This document shows positions 35,646-44,374 of a stretch of 64,000 nucleotides of DNA, one piece after another. Location: the NCBI RefSeq assembly GCF_900104175.1, contig NZ_FNIX01000004.1:62001-126000 (forward strand). Reading direction: 5' to 3'. Positions within the stretch are counted from its first letter, which is position 1, and every line of letters starts with the position of its first letter. Source of the DNA: Lentzea jiangxiensis. Its GTDB lineage: Bacteria > Actinomycetota > Actinomycetes > Mycobacteriales > Pseudonocardiaceae. A program made the translations under genes and the position numbers. The notes beneath the pieces were generated by a model, which searched no databases, had not been told where the DNA came from, and saw nothing but the letters and a program-made list of their open reading frames with translations.

Positions 35646-36404
35646 TCAGATCGCGATCGGCCGGGACGGGCGGCCGATCAGCTTCTCCAGGTCCGGGCGC
35701 ACCTCGGCGAAGACGCCCTCGCGGATCGCCTTGAAGAAGTCGACGACGATCGGGGGCAGGCCAGCTGCGACGAGGTCGTCGTCGCTCACGTCGCGGAAGC
35801 GGTCGCCGGCCAGTTCGGGGAACGACCACGAGGTCGAGCCGGTGAGCTCGTAGGTCTGGTTCTCGTGGCCCTCGGTGGTGAGGGCGACGGCGGCGGCGAG
35901 GGCGTAGTCGTCGCGGGCCGCGCTCGCGATGCGGCCGTCCTTCGTGGAGACGGCGACGGTGTCGGCGGAGAGGGCGCCGAGGTAGTTCTCGTGGTACATG
36001 CCGTTGCGCAGGAAGGTGTACGGGATGCCGGTGGCGCGGATGGCTTCCTCGGTCGCCTTGTGGACCGCGGCCACGCCGACGGTGGAGGTGTCCGCGTCGG
36101 TCAGGCTGGTGTAGAGGATGTGGCCCACGCCGGCTTCGACGGCCTTGGCGACGGCGTTGTCGTGCTGCTGGATGCGGGTCTCGGTGTCGGGGGCCTCGCC
36201 GGACACGACCAGGAGCTTGTCCGCGCCGCGGAAGTCGAGGGTCTCGGGCTTCTCGAAGTCGCCCTGGCGGACCTCCACGCCGTCGAGCGTGAACTTCTCC
36301 GGGTCGCGCACGGAGACGATGACCTGCTCGTTCGTGCGGTCGAGGACGTAGCGGACCACTGCGTTGCCGAGCTGGCCGGTGGCGCCGGTGATGAGGATCG
36401 TCAT
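35646..36404 (-). CDS. NmrA-type NAD(P)H:quinone oxidoreductase (QOR2/QorB-like)
   Basis: A 252-residue atypical short-chain dehydrogenase. It has the Rossmann start MTILITGATGQLGNAVVRYV, RQGDFEKPETL, a YTSLTDAD region, AAVHKATEEAIRATGIPYTFLRNGMYHENYL and EVRPDLEKLIGR. This pattern is that of QOR2/YtfG enzymes that reduce quinones with NADPH. It is divergent from a Cys6 HxlR regulator with a perfect inverted repeat between them, as in redox-controlled qorB loci. Confidence 0.88.
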   Translation of the reverse strand: MTILITGATGQLGNAVVRYVLDRTNEQVIVSVRDPEKFTLDGVEVRQGDFEKPETLDFRGADKLLVVSGEAPDTETRIQQHDNAVAKAVEAGVGHILYTSLTDADTSTVGVAAVHKATEEAIRATGIPYTFLRNGMYHENYLGALSADTVAVSTKDGRIASAARDDYALAAAVALTTEGHENQTYELTGSTSWSFPELAGDRFRDVSDDDLVAAGLPPIVVDFFKAIREGVFAEVRPDLEKLIGRPSRPIAI

Positions 36405-36436
36405 GAGCGGAAGCATGGAGAAAGCGCTAACCTTTG

Positions 36437-36467
36437 GTAAGTACCCACTTTGGAGTCGGGTACTTAC
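36437..36467. promoter_or_regulatory. Operator for the HxlR regulator
   Basis: Perfect 10-bp inverted repeat GTAAGTACCC (36437-36446) and GGGTACTTAC (36458-36467) with an 11-bp spacer, centred in the 75-bp gap between the divergent reductase and HxlR genes. Its size and symmetry suit a HxlR/DUF24 dimer, with a second half-site set on each side. Confidence 0.8.
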
Positions 36468-36479
36468 TCGGAGGTGAGC

Positions 36480-36827
36480 ATGCAGGTCACCATGTGTCCG
36501 GAGCGGGCGATCATGGAGCACATCACAAGCAAGTGGGGTGTGCTGGTGCTGCAGGTGTTGTCCGACGGCGGGTCGTGGCGGTTCAGCGCGCTGCGGCGCG
36601 AGCTGGAGGACGTGGTCAGCGAGAAAATGCTCACGCAGACGTTGCGGACGCTGGAGCGGGACGGGTTCGTGCTCCGGGACGTGAAGCCGATCATCCCGCC
36701 GCACGTCGAGTACGCGTTGACGCCGCTCGGCCAGGGGGCCGCCCGTCACCTGGTGGCGCTCGCCCAGTGGATCGAGGCCAACCAGCCGGAGGTCAGCCAG
36801 GCGCAGCGGCGCTATGACGCGTCCTGA
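36480..36827 (+). CDS. HxlR-family redox-type transcriptional regulator
   Basis: A 115-residue winged-helix regulator (MQVTMCPERAIMEHITSKWG, then RFSALRREL, SEKMLTQTLRTLERDGFV). A single cysteine at position 6 matches the conserved redox-sensing Cys of DUF24 regulators such as YodB/QorR. Oxidation or adduct formation there would release DNA. The ATG at 36480 is preceded by GGAGG. It probably represses both itself and the divergent quinone reductase through the inverted repeat at 36437-36467. Confidence 0.9.
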   Translation: MQVTMCPERAIMEHITSKWGVLVLQVLSDGGSWRFSALRRELEDVVSEKMLTQTLRTLERDGFVLRDVKPIIPPHVEYALTPLGQGAARHLVALAQWIEANQPEVSQAQRRYDAS

Positions 36828-36977
36828 GGTTCATTGGAGAACGGCAGCTCAGACATCGGGTCGGTCACCCGTTTGCGAAGTGAACGTTCTCACACCTCCC
36901 TGGTCAGAGCAGTGGATCATCGGATGGGTCACGATCAGGGGGCGCATTCGGAGGCCTTGAACTGGCACAATGGACCA

Positions 36978-38039
36978 ATGGCCCAACCGTTCACCGACGA
37001 CAGCCATCCGGCGGAGCCCTATCCGGGCACTCGTCCAGACCACTGTTTCGTCCACGTCGATGAAACGGGCTGGCCAGTGCGACCGGACCTCACGATGGAG
37101 TCGGGATGGCGTGTGGAGCCGGAGGACATCGATCTGGACCAATGGCTCGCAAACCACGGTGAGCCCCCGCTGGCCGCCCGGATGCCGGTCCTCGGTTACG
37201 GGTCGAACGCCAATCCCAGCAAGCTCACCTGGCTCCGCGAGGAGCTCGGTCTCGAAGGCCCCGCTGTCGTGCTCCGCGCACGGTGCGAGGGCCTTTCTGC
37301 TGTCTGGGCCGCCGGGCTGCGCATGCGGGACGGGCAGCGGCCGGCCACGCTCGCCGGGGCGCCCGGCGTCACCGAGGAGCACTCCATCTGGTTCGCGACG
37401 CCCGAGCAGCTGAGGGTGCTGGACCGGTGCGAGGGGCGCGGGCTGCGGTATCGGCTCGTGCGCGTGCACACGGGGCGTGTGGTGCTTTACAACGGTGGCG
37501 TCATCGACAGCGTTCTGGCGTACACGGCGGGCTCCAAGAAGCGGATGCCCGTGCTCTTCAACGGCCGTATGGTCCGGTGCGCGGACGTCTCGCAAAGAGG
37601 CGCGCGTGTGCTGGGTGAGAGGCCCGCGATGACCGACGGCCTGGACGTGACCGAGGTGTACGGGGAGCCGTCCGCGGACGACTGGCCCGAACTGCTGTTC
37701 GTCTACGGGACGCTCCAGCCCGGCGCGAGCGCCTGGCAGCTGATGGAGCCGCACGTCGTGGAGTCCGAGGTGACCCACCTGCCCGGCACGCTGTTCGACA
37801 CGGGGCTCGGTTACCCGGCCCTGCGTCCCGGCGCCGGTCTCGGCGTGCCCGGCTTCGTGCTGCGGCTGCGGTCGCCCGAGCTCGCGTTACCGCAGCTCGA
37901 CGAGTACGAGGGCGACGACTACCGGCGCGTGCGGGTCGTGCTGCCGGACGGGCGGATCGCCTGGACGTACATCTGGACCGCCGCGGTGAAGGGCATGGCC
38001 GAGCTGCCCGACGGCTGGGACGTCCACCAGATCCGGTGA
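36978..38039 (+). CDS. Protein with two gamma-glutamylcyclotransferase-like domains
   Basis: A 353-residue protein. The first half contains VLGYGSNANPSKL at about residue 73, a GGCT-type YGSN motif. The second half begins LLFVYGTLQPGASAW near residue 241 and continues with LPGTLFD, PGFVLRL and LDEYEGDDYRRVRV, a clear AIG2/GGCT domain with the conserved acidic active-site region. GGCT enzymes form 5-oxoproline from gamma-glutamyl amines. The tandem arrangement is unusual, and the first domain may be inactive. The ATG at 36978 is the start with the best family fit. Confidence 0.82.
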   Translation: MAQPFTDDSHPAEPYPGTRPDHCFVHVDETGWPVRPDLTMESGWRVEPEDIDLDQWLANHGEPPLAARMPVLGYGSNANPSKLTWLREELGLEGPAVVLRARCEGLSAVWAAGLRMRDGQRPATLAGAPGVTEEHSIWFATPEQLRVLDRCEGRGLRYRLVRVHTGRVVLYNGGVIDSVLAYTAGSKKRMPVLFNGRMVRCADVSQRGARVLGERPAMTDGLDVTEVYGEPSADDWPELLFVYGTLQPGASAWQLMEPHVVESEVTHLPGTLFDTGLGYPALRPGAGLGVPGFVLRLRSPELALPQLDEYEGDDYRRVRVVLPDGRIAWTYIWTAAVKGMAELPDGWDVHQIR

Positions 38040-38105
38040 ATTTCCGGCACGTTGTGTGGGCTTGTTGGTAATTGGGCACATCCTCCAGTGGTAGGAGGTG
38101 CAACC

Positions 38106-38738
38106 ATGACACGACGGTTGATCGCTTGCGGACTGCTGGCGCTCGCTTCCGTTACGGCCTGTGGGACCAGAACGCCGGAAAACGCCGCGCAGACGCTGCC
38201 GACTGCGTCGTCCACGTCGTCCACGTCGTCCGCGTCGTCGTCCACGTCGTCGTCCACGCCGTCATCGACCGATCTGTCGTCCGCTCCGGCTTCGGACAGC
38301 CCGGGAGCGGCCGGCCAGGCCGTGAAGCGCTGCGACTCGACCACGCTCAAGGGCGAGGTCGCCCCGACCGACGCCGGTGCGGGCAACAGGTACGGCAGGT
38401 TCATCGTCACGAACTCCGGTACGGAGCCGTGCACGTTGAACGGCTACAGCGGTTTCCAGCTGGAGAACGCCTCCGGCGTGGTGCCGACCAAGCTGGAGCG
38501 CAAGGCCGATCCGGGGCCTTCCCCGACGACGCTCGCGCCAGGTGCCAAGGCGGCGGCGAACCTGCACTGGAACGTCGTGCCCGCGGGCGGCGAACCCCTG
38601 GAGGGCCCGTGCCAGCCCGAGCCGTCGAAGGCCTCGGCCATCCCGCCCAACGAGACGGCGCCGCTCAGCGTGGCGTGGACCCTGGGTCCGGTGTGTTCCG
38701 GTGGCCGGATCGAGATAAGCGCCTTCTACGCCGCTTAG
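38106..38738 (+). CDS. DUF4232-type lipoprotein
   Basis: A 210-residue exported lipoprotein. Signal peptide MTRRLIACGLLALASVTAC has the lipobox VTAC with Cys19 lipidated. A Ser/Thr-rich linker (about residues 30-65) is encoded by short TCGTCCACG-like repeats. The C-terminal domain (FIVTNSGTEPCTLNGYSGFQL, then AAANLHWNVV and a Cys pair) matches DUF4232. GGAGG precedes the ATG. The function is unknown; it faces the outside of the membrane. Confidence 0.9.
   Translation: MTRRLIACGLLALASVTACGTRTPENAAQTLPTASSTSSTSSASSSTSSSTPSSTDLSSAPASDSPGAAGQAVKRCDSTTLKGEVAPTDAGAGNRYGRFIVTNSGTEPCTLNGYSGFQLENASGVVPTKLERKADPGPSPTTLAPGAKAAANLHWNVVPAGGEPLEGPCQPEPSKASAIPPNETAPLSVAWTLGPVCSGGRIEISAFYAA
38204..38270 (+). 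repeat. TCGTCCACG-type microsatellite in lipoprotein gene
   Basis: Imperfect tandem copies of a 9-bp unit close to TCGTCCACG (several exact copies, others TCGTCCGCG or with a duplicated TCG) encode the Ser/Thr-rich linker of the lipoprotein. Units are multiples of three, so copy-number change would alter linker length without a frameshift. Confidence 0.75.
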
Positions 38739-38961
38739 GCGCAAGCACCCGGATGTCCTCGCCGTGCTGCCGCACGACGAGGACGTCGCCCGGTGGCACA
38801 GGCCCCGACCGGGCAGCCGATCGTCCTAAGAAGACATTTCATCGGCGCACCGGCCGGGTCCGCGGTTCCGCGTTCGGGAGGTGGCCCGCCGGGTGGCGGT
38901 GAGGCCCTCACCCAGGTGCTGGAGCACGCCGGTCGCGTCGTCTGACACCATCTCTGCTGCC

Positions 38962-39393
38962 ATGGACGAAGACGACCTCGTGCTGCTGATCACCGTTGTG
39001 GTCGAGGCGGCGGACGAGCACCAGGCGCGCGCCGCGTGCGACGCGCTCATCAGCCGTGCGGGTGCCCAGCTCGTGGACGCCCGCGACTGCTCGGACGAGG
39101 AGCCCGGTTGCTGGGCCGTCGTCATCACCCGGCGGAGCACCGAGAAGGCCACCCACAACGTCTCGGCGGCGCTGGCGCGGGCCGTGCGGACCTTCGTGCG
39201 CGGCCTCGGCGACGGCTTCCCGACGCCGCGAGTGGCGTGCGAACCGCCCACGGCGTGGACAGTGCTGGACGATCCGGAGCTCATCAACGGCCTCGTGCCG
39301 GGCGCCGAGCGCGTTCTGGTCGAGGCGTGGGCCGGAGATGACCCCTTTGGTGCAGGCACTTTGCGTGACAACGCCCCCGCGGAGCCGTCTTGA
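38962..39393 (+). CDS. Uncharacterised 143-residue protein
   Basis: A small acidic protein (MDEDDLVLLITVVVEAADEHQ...). The alternation of beta strands and helices (LVLLITVVVEA, ARAACDALISRAGAQLVDA, CWAVVITRRS, NVSAALARAVRTFVRGLG) suggests a ferredoxin-like alpha/beta fold, but I know no family. There is no signal peptide. It lies 240 bp upstream of the FtsK-like operon on the same strand and might belong to it. Confidence 0.6.
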   Translation: MDEDDLVLLITVVVEAADEHQARAACDALISRAGAQLVDARDCSDEEPGCWAVVITRRSTEKATHNVSAALARAVRTFVRGLGDGFPTPRVACEPPTAWTVLDDPELINGLVPGAERVLVEAWAGDDPFGAGTLRDNAPAEPS

Positions 39394-39632
39394 TTCACCC
39401 GGCCGGTCGGCATGAACGCTCGACAGGCTGTAGGCGCCATTGTGAGAGTTGCTACACCCGTGGACGAGGGGCCAGCCGCGCGCTCAACTGATCATTAAAT
39501 CAAGGCCCGTTCGAGTGCATTCAGGCATCCACCCGGTTAGCCGATCTTCGCTCTCAACTGTGAAAATTTGGGCACAATCTCTACTGAGGGTGGTCTTCAA
39601 CCACCTCTGTTCCGGAGGGTTCGGGAGCCGAC

Positions 39633-39893
39633 ATGGCCAGCATCGAAGAGGTCCGTGCCGCAATTGCCCAGGCGATCGACAAGGCGAGCCAAAGCCAGTC
39701 GGCCCTCCAGCAGGCGGCTGATCTCGCCGAGGACGCGCAGCAGCTGCTGACATCGGTCACGCAGGGCTCCGCGCAGGCGGACGTCGAGACGACGAACGCC
39801 CAGTTCGCCCAGGTCGTGTCCGGCGTGAGCGAGCTGCAGAACTACCTCGGCGCCGGCATTTCCGGGGCCGAGGGCATCAACAGCAGGCTTTGA
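39633..39893 (+). CDS. Small helical protein, first gene of FtsK-like operon
   Basis: An 86-residue, almost wholly helical protein rich in Gln/Ala (MASIEEVRAAIAQAIDKASQ, QQAADLAEDAQQLLTSV). It resembles ESX-type small helical proteins in size but has no WxG motif. The ATG at 39633 has GGAGGG some 15 bp upstream and GGGAG nearer. Its TGA overlaps the next ATG. It shares its start (MASI-EVRA) with the next gene, suggesting an old duplication. Confidence 0.75.
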   Translation: MASIEEVRAAIAQAIDKASQSQSALQQAADLAEDAQQLLTSVTQGSAQADVETTNAQFAQVVSGVSELQNYLGAGISGAEGINSRL

Positions 39894-40144
39894 TGGCTTC
39901 CATCGCCGAGGTTCGCGCCGTGCTCGAGCAGGCGAGCGAGATCCTGCGCGAGTCGTACCGCAGTGTGCGATCAGCGCAGGAGGACCTCGACGAGGCGGTC
40001 GTCATCCTCGCCGAGTCGAGCGAGAACCACCACGAGTCGCTGCTTCCACCGGAGTTCGTGCGCGCCAAGGAAAAATTTCCTGATCAACTCGAACTGATGG
40101 TGGGAACCCTGGAGCGCATCCAACGACTCACCGTGGAGCTGTGA
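39893..40144 (+). CDS. Small helical protein, second gene of FtsK-like operon
   Basis: An 83-residue helical protein beginning MASIAEVRAVLEQASEILRE, similar to the product of the preceding gene at its N-terminus. The rest has charged coiled-coil character (AQEDLDEAVVILAESSENHH). It starts at the ATG that overlaps the preceding stop and ends by overlapping the FtsK-like ATG, so three genes are translationally coupled. The two small proteins are candidate subunits or substrates of the ATPase. Confidence 0.75.
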   Translation: MASIAEVRAVLEQASEILRESYRSVRSAQEDLDEAVVILAESSENHHESLLPPEFVRAKEKFPDQLELMVGTLERIQRLTVEL

Positions 40145-42963
40145 TGAGCAGGCGCGACGACCGGCGGCGGAGGATCGAGGACGCGTTCGCGGAGTTCCAG
40201 CGCGCCGTCTCGGCCGCGCTGGGCTCGGTGGCGCGCGAGCACCGTGCGCTCGCCACCGAGCACGCCGAGGACATGTTCGAGCTGACCGTGCGCGGCATGG
40301 GCGTCGACAAGGCGGTGCAGGACGCCGCGCTGAGGAACGTCACGCCGTTCCTCACGGTCGACGAGAAGCGCACGGGGAACCCGCGCCAGGCGCCGCTGTC
40401 GATGGCGCAGTTCGCCGACCGGCTCGCGCAGATCAAGCACGACTGGCAGCAGTCGTACCGCGAGTGGACGACCTCCGGCCCCGACCAGCTGACGGCACTG
40501 GTGAACTCGGTGGCCGCCGGACCCGCCTCCTGGCCGTACGAGGCGTGGCTCGGCCATCCGGGCACCCACGACGGCAGCCAGGGCGTGCCGGAGCTGTGGC
40601 GCATCGGCACCGGCGTGGTGACGTCCGCGCCGGAGACCAGCCCGTTCCCCGTTGCGGTGCCGCTGCTCGACCAGGCGCACCTGCACATCTCGTCCACACC
40701 GGACACCCGCCAGCTCGCGGACACGCTGGTGGAAAGCCTTTTGTTGCGGGTGCTGTCGCACTTCCAGCCGGGCCTCGTGCACGTGCACGTGTGGGACGTC
40801 GGCCAGCTGACCGGGTCGCTGCCCGGCCTCTACCCGCTGACCCGCGCGAACCTGCTGACGGTGCACGACCCGGCGCGGCTGCACGAGCTGCTCGACGAGC
40901 TGTCCGAGCACATCCGCCAGGTGCACACCAAGGTCCTGGTCGACGGCCACCTGACCGTGCGCTCGGTCAGCGGCGAGGGCCGGCGCACCGAGCCGTGGCG
41001 GATCGCCGTGCTGTTCGGCAACCGCAAGGCGTTGAAGGAAGAACACCTGCAGCAGCTGCAACGCGTGGCGCGCAACGGTTTGGCGTGCGGCGTGCAGCTG
41101 TTCATCGTGGACATCCCGATCACGATCAACTCGCCGGTCGAGACGGTGTCGTTGCGCGACGACGGTTCCGCCACCTGCACGATGACCGGCAAGCACGTCG
41201 CCGTGACGCTGGATCCCGCTCTGCCTCGCACCCTCGTGCCGCGGGCGTGTGCCGCCATCGCCGAGAAGCGCGAGGAACGCCGTTCGCGCATGAGCAAGTT
41301 CGGCGACCTGCTGCCCGACAGGCCGTGGACGGAGAACTCGTCGGCCGGAGTCATCGCGCCCGTCGGCTTCGACGACGGCGAGCAGGTCTGCGTGCAGCTG
41401 GGCGACACCTCGCCGCACGCGTTGATCGGCGGGCCTTCGGGCTCCGGCAAGACGAACTTCCTCTACGCGATGCTCGGCTCGTTGTGCGCGCGGTACTCGC
41501 CGGACGAGCTGGAGCTCTACCTGCTGGACTTCAAGGAAGGCGTGTCGTTCGCGCAGTTCGCGCCGGGCCGCAAGGACCCGTCGTGGCTGCCGCACGCGCG
41601 CCTGGTCGGCGTGAACGTCAACACCGACCGCGAGTTCGGCGTGGCACTGCTGCGCTTCCTGTCCGACGAGATGCGCCGGCGTGCCGACGCGGCGAAGCAG
41701 CACGAGGTCACGAAGCTCGAGCACCTGCGCGCCGAGGACCCGTCCGGCCGCTGGCCGCGGATCGTCGCCGTGATCGACGAGTTCCAGTACCTGTTCGGCG
41801 AGCGCGACCAGGTCACCGCCGCCGCCACCCAGCTGCTGGAGGACGTGGCGCGCCGCGGCCGTTCGCAGGGCATCCACCTGGTGCTGTCGTCGCAGGACGT
41901 CTCGGGCATCGAGGGGTTCTGGGGCAAGTCGGCGATCTTCGAGCAGTTCACCGTCCGCATCGCGCTGCCCAAGGCCCGCCGCGTGCTGGCCGAGCCGCAG
42001 AACGACGCCGCCGTGGAGCTCCCCCGCTGGCACGCGGTGATCAACCACGAGTCGGGTGTGAAGCCCGGCAACGAGATCTGCCGCATCCCGGACTCGACGT
42101 CCAAGGGCACCATGGACCTGCTGCAGACCCAGCTGTGGCGGCACGAACCCGGCCAGGCGCCCGGCCTGTTCGACGGCAGCAAGATCCCGCTGCTCGACGC
42201 CCTGCCCGACTTCCTGGACCTGCGCCCCGGTGACGCGTCGCCCACCGTGCTGCTCGGACAGGTGATCGACGTCGCGGGCAGCGCGGCACGGGTGAGGTTC
42301 GCCCGCACGCCGGGCCGCAACATCGCGGTGATCGGCTCCGTGGTCCAGGACGCGGCCGCCGTGCTCGGCGGAGCGGCCGCGTCACTGGGCAGGCAGCACG
42401 AGCCGCACGAGGCGGCGTTCACGCTGGCCTGCCTGGTGGACGAGGCGATGCCCTCGGCGCTGCACCTCGCGAAGCGCCTGAGCGCCGACGGGCACGACGC
42501 GTCGGTGGTCGGCATCGACGGCATCCGCGAGCTGCTGGACAGCACGGCGGCCCGGTTGCAGGCGATCAACACCGGCACGGCCGACTCGCCGCCGTCGCCG
42601 CACTACCTGGTGCTGTACGGCGTGGACGCGGCGCAGACGTTGCTGGAGCAGAAGGACCCGGCGACCCGCTCGTCCGGTGTGGACAGCCTGCGCACCGTCC
42701 TGAAGCACGGCCCGGAGAACCGCACGCACGTGCTGGGCTGGTGGCGCGGCGTGCAGAGGCTCAAGGCGAGCCTGCCGCCCGGCGTCCACGACGACATCGG
42801 CGCCTGGGTGGCGTTCGACGTGCAGGGCAAGGAACTGCTGTCGCTCGGACCGGAGCAGGTGATGGCGTGGTCGCCGCGGCCACGGCGCGGCCTGTTCTTC
42901 GACAGGTTCGAGCACTCGCGACCCCAGGTGATCATCCCGTTCGACACCGGAGAAGCGTCTTGA
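40144..42963 (+). CDS. Soluble FtsK/SpoIIIE-EccC-like ATPase with three ATPase-like regions
   Basis: A 939-residue protein without membrane spans. An N-terminal charged helical segment (1-130) precedes a first, degenerate ATPase-like region at about 150-350 (PWRIAVLFGN as a Walker B remnant, no P-loop). The second region is intact: Walker A GGPSGSGKT (429-437), LLDFKEGVSFAQFAPG, Walker B IVAVIDEF (540-547), RGRSQGIHLVLSSQD. The third region near 724-900 has lost its P-loop (NIAVIGSVVQDAAAV). Three linked FtsK-like ATPase regions resemble EccC of type VII secretion, but the EccC membrane anchor is absent. The role could be DNA pumping or protein transport. It overlaps the small helical gene by ATG/TGA. 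Confidence 0.85.
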   Translation: MSRRDDRRRRIEDAFAEFQRAVSAALGSVAREHRALATEHAEDMFELTVRGMGVDKAVQDAALRNVTPFLTVDEKRTGNPRQAPLSMAQFADRLAQIKHDWQQSYREWTTSGPDQLTALVNSVAAGPASWPYEAWLGHPGTHDGSQGVPELWRIGTGVVTSAPETSPFPVAVPLLDQAHLHISSTPDTRQLADTLVESLLLRVLSHFQPGLVHVHVWDVGQLTGSLPGLYPLTRANLLTVHDPARLHELLDELSEHIRQVHTKVLVDGHLTVRSVSGEGRRTEPWRIAVLFGNRKALKEEHLQQLQRVARNGLACGVQLFIVDIPITINSPVETVSLRDDGSATCTMTGKHVAVTLDPALPRTLVPRACAAIAEKREERRSRMSKFGDLLPDRPWTENSSAGVIAPVGFDDGEQVCVQLGDTSPHALIGGPSGSGKTNFLYAMLGSLCARYSPDELELYLLDFKEGVSFAQFAPGRKDPSWLPHARLVGVNVNTDREFGVALLRFLSDEMRRRADAAKQHEVTKLEHLRAEDPSGRWPRIVAVIDEFQYLFGERDQVTAAATQLLEDVARRGRSQGIHLVLSSQDVSGIEGFWGKSAIFEQFTVRIALPKARRVLAEPQNDAAVELPRWHAVINHESGVKPGNEICRIPDSTSKGTMDLLQTQLWRHEPGQAPGLFDGSKIPLLDALPDFLDLRPGDASPTVLLGQVIDVAGSAARVRFARTPGRNIAVIGSVVQDAAAVLGGAAASLGRQHEPHEAAFTLACLVDEAMPSALHLAKRLSADGHDASVVGIDGIRELLDSTAARLQAINTGTADSPPSPHYLVLYGVDAAQTLLEQKDPATRSSGVDSLRTVLKHGPENRTHVLGWWRGVQRLKASLPPGVHDDIGAWVAFDVQGKELLSLGPEQVMAWSPRPRRGLFFDRFEHSRPQVIIPFDTGEAS

Positions 42964-43135
42964 CCTCGTCCTCGCGCCTGACGGCAGGGGACTCCGACCC
43001 TCGCGGATCGAGTTCCCCGCCCCACGGGCAACCGCCTCGCCGACCGGTGTCGGCTCGGTCACCGTTCGCAGTGGGAATCGACACCTTCGAGATTGCCGTC
43101 CTCGCCACCGTGGGTACACGTCAATTGGAGTTTCG

Positions 43136-43576
43136 ATGAACCCGATGACGACGATGTTCGAGCCGGTCCCGTCGCAGCGTCAGAGCGAGGAGGTGATCGA
43201 GGTGCCGGCGCTCTCCGCGGTCGAGCGCTACAAGGAGATCATCGCCATCGCCACCGACGCGGCGGCCCGCCAGCGCAAGCTGGACGAGGTGCGGTGCGCG
43301 GAGCTCGCCCGGCGGATCGCGGCGACCCAGCACGAGATCGCCGAGGTGCGCGATCGCGAGCGGGTCGTGCGGATGGGCGCCGCGCTGCACTGGGAGGCCG
43401 CTGTCGAGCAGTTGTGGAACGAGCGCTGGCTGCAGATGGTCACGTTCCCGCAGCCGGACGAGTCGGTGCCCCCGCGTCCCCAGGGCGAGTACAACCACGC
43501 GATGGACGTGGCGTACCAGGCGCTGGAGGACTCGCTCGCGAAGCGGACCCTGTTGCGCCGCAAGCAGAAGGACTGA
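43136..43576 (+). CDS. Uncharacterised helical protein
   Basis: A 146-residue charged, mostly helical protein (AVERYKEIIAIATDAAARQR, LARRIAATQHEIAEVRDRE) with a C-terminal Arg/Lys tail. It has no recognised domain; coiled coil is likely at residues 30-75. It is 172 bp downstream of the FtsK-like gene and immediately next to a GNAT gene that starts at its stop. Co-occurrence suggests a link with the ATPase. Confidence 0.65.
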   Translation: MNPMTTMFEPVPSQRQSEEVIEVPALSAVERYKEIIAIATDAAARQRKLDEVRCAELARRIAATQHEIAEVRDRERVVRMGAALHWEAAVEQLWNERWLQMVTFPQPDESVPPRPQGEYNHAMDVAYQALEDSLAKRTLLRRKQKD

Positions 43577-44293
43577 GTGCGCCGCCTGCGCACCACCGCC
43601 GACGTGCTGGACTCCAGCGACGACCCGCTCGTCCGCTGGGCGTCCCAGGCGCTGTCGGCGGGAGGTGCCGCCTGGGAACACTGCGGCGCGGTCGCCGTGC
43701 ACGCCCCCTGCCTGGCCCGGCGCCGCCGCCTGGTCCTCGCCGGCCCGGCCGAGGGCGTGGCCTCGCTGCTCGCCGCGCACGGCCGCGGCGTGGACCTGAG
43801 GCCGCTGATGGAACGCCGGCTGGCCGAGGAGGTCGAGCCGCTGATGCCGTCGCCGTGGGTCGAGGACAAACCGTTCGGCTGGATGGACCGCACGGGCACG
43901 CTCGACCTGCCCGGGGACGCCTCCTGGCTCACCGGCACGGACGACGTGACACCGCTGCTGCGCGAGGCGAACCCGGACTCGTGGGCCTGGCCGGGTGAAA
44001 AGGGCGTCCGCCGCTGGGCGGGAATCCACGACGACAGCAACACCCTCGTCGCCACCGCAGCCGAAGCGTGGTCGTCCACCGACGTCGGCTTCATGATGGG
44101 CGTGGCCGTCCACCCGTCCCGCACGAACCAGGGCCTGGGCCACCGCGTCTGCCAGTTCGTGACGTCGTCCCTGCTCACCCGCTACGGCACGTGCGCTCTG
44201 TTCGTGGAGAACCACAACGCCCCGGCCATCGCCGTGTACCGCAAGCTCGGCTTCGGATATCGCGACGTCACAACACTTCTGCCTGCGGCCTGA
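43577..44293 (+). CDS. GNAT-family N-acetyltransferase with N-terminal extension
   Basis: A 238-residue protein. The C-terminal GNAT domain is clear: VGFMMGVAVHPSRTNQGLGH as motif A and FVENHNAPAIAVYRKLGFGY as motif B. The first ~100 residues (CLARRRRLVLAGPAEGVASLL, then EPLMPSPWVEDKPFGWMDRTG) form a separate domain of unknown function. The GTG at 43577 directly abuts the preceding stop. It closes the FtsK-like gene group. Confidence 0.82.
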   Translation: MRRLRTTADVLDSSDDPLVRWASQALSAGGAAWEHCGAVAVHAPCLARRRRLVLAGPAEGVASLLAAHGRGVDLRPLMERRLAEEVEPLMPSPWVEDKPFGWMDRTGTLDLPGDASWLTGTDDVTPLLREANPDSWAWPGEKGVRRWAGIHDDSNTLVATAAEAWSSTDVGFMMGVAVHPSRTNQGLGHRVCQFVTSSLLTRYGTCALFVENHNAPAIAVYRKLGFGYRDVTTLLPAA

Positions 44294-44374
44294 ATCACAT
44301 TCCGGAACAGTCGTCACCAGCAGGCGGTTGAAACGGATAATTGATCCACAAATCAGGATGGAGATGGTTCGACC

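Noticed and set aside
38826..39440. 204-codon minus-strand frame opposite the 143-residue protein
   Set aside because: Ser/Ala/Thr/Arg-rich shadow without RBS; the plus-strand frame has balanced composition and strand/helix pattern.
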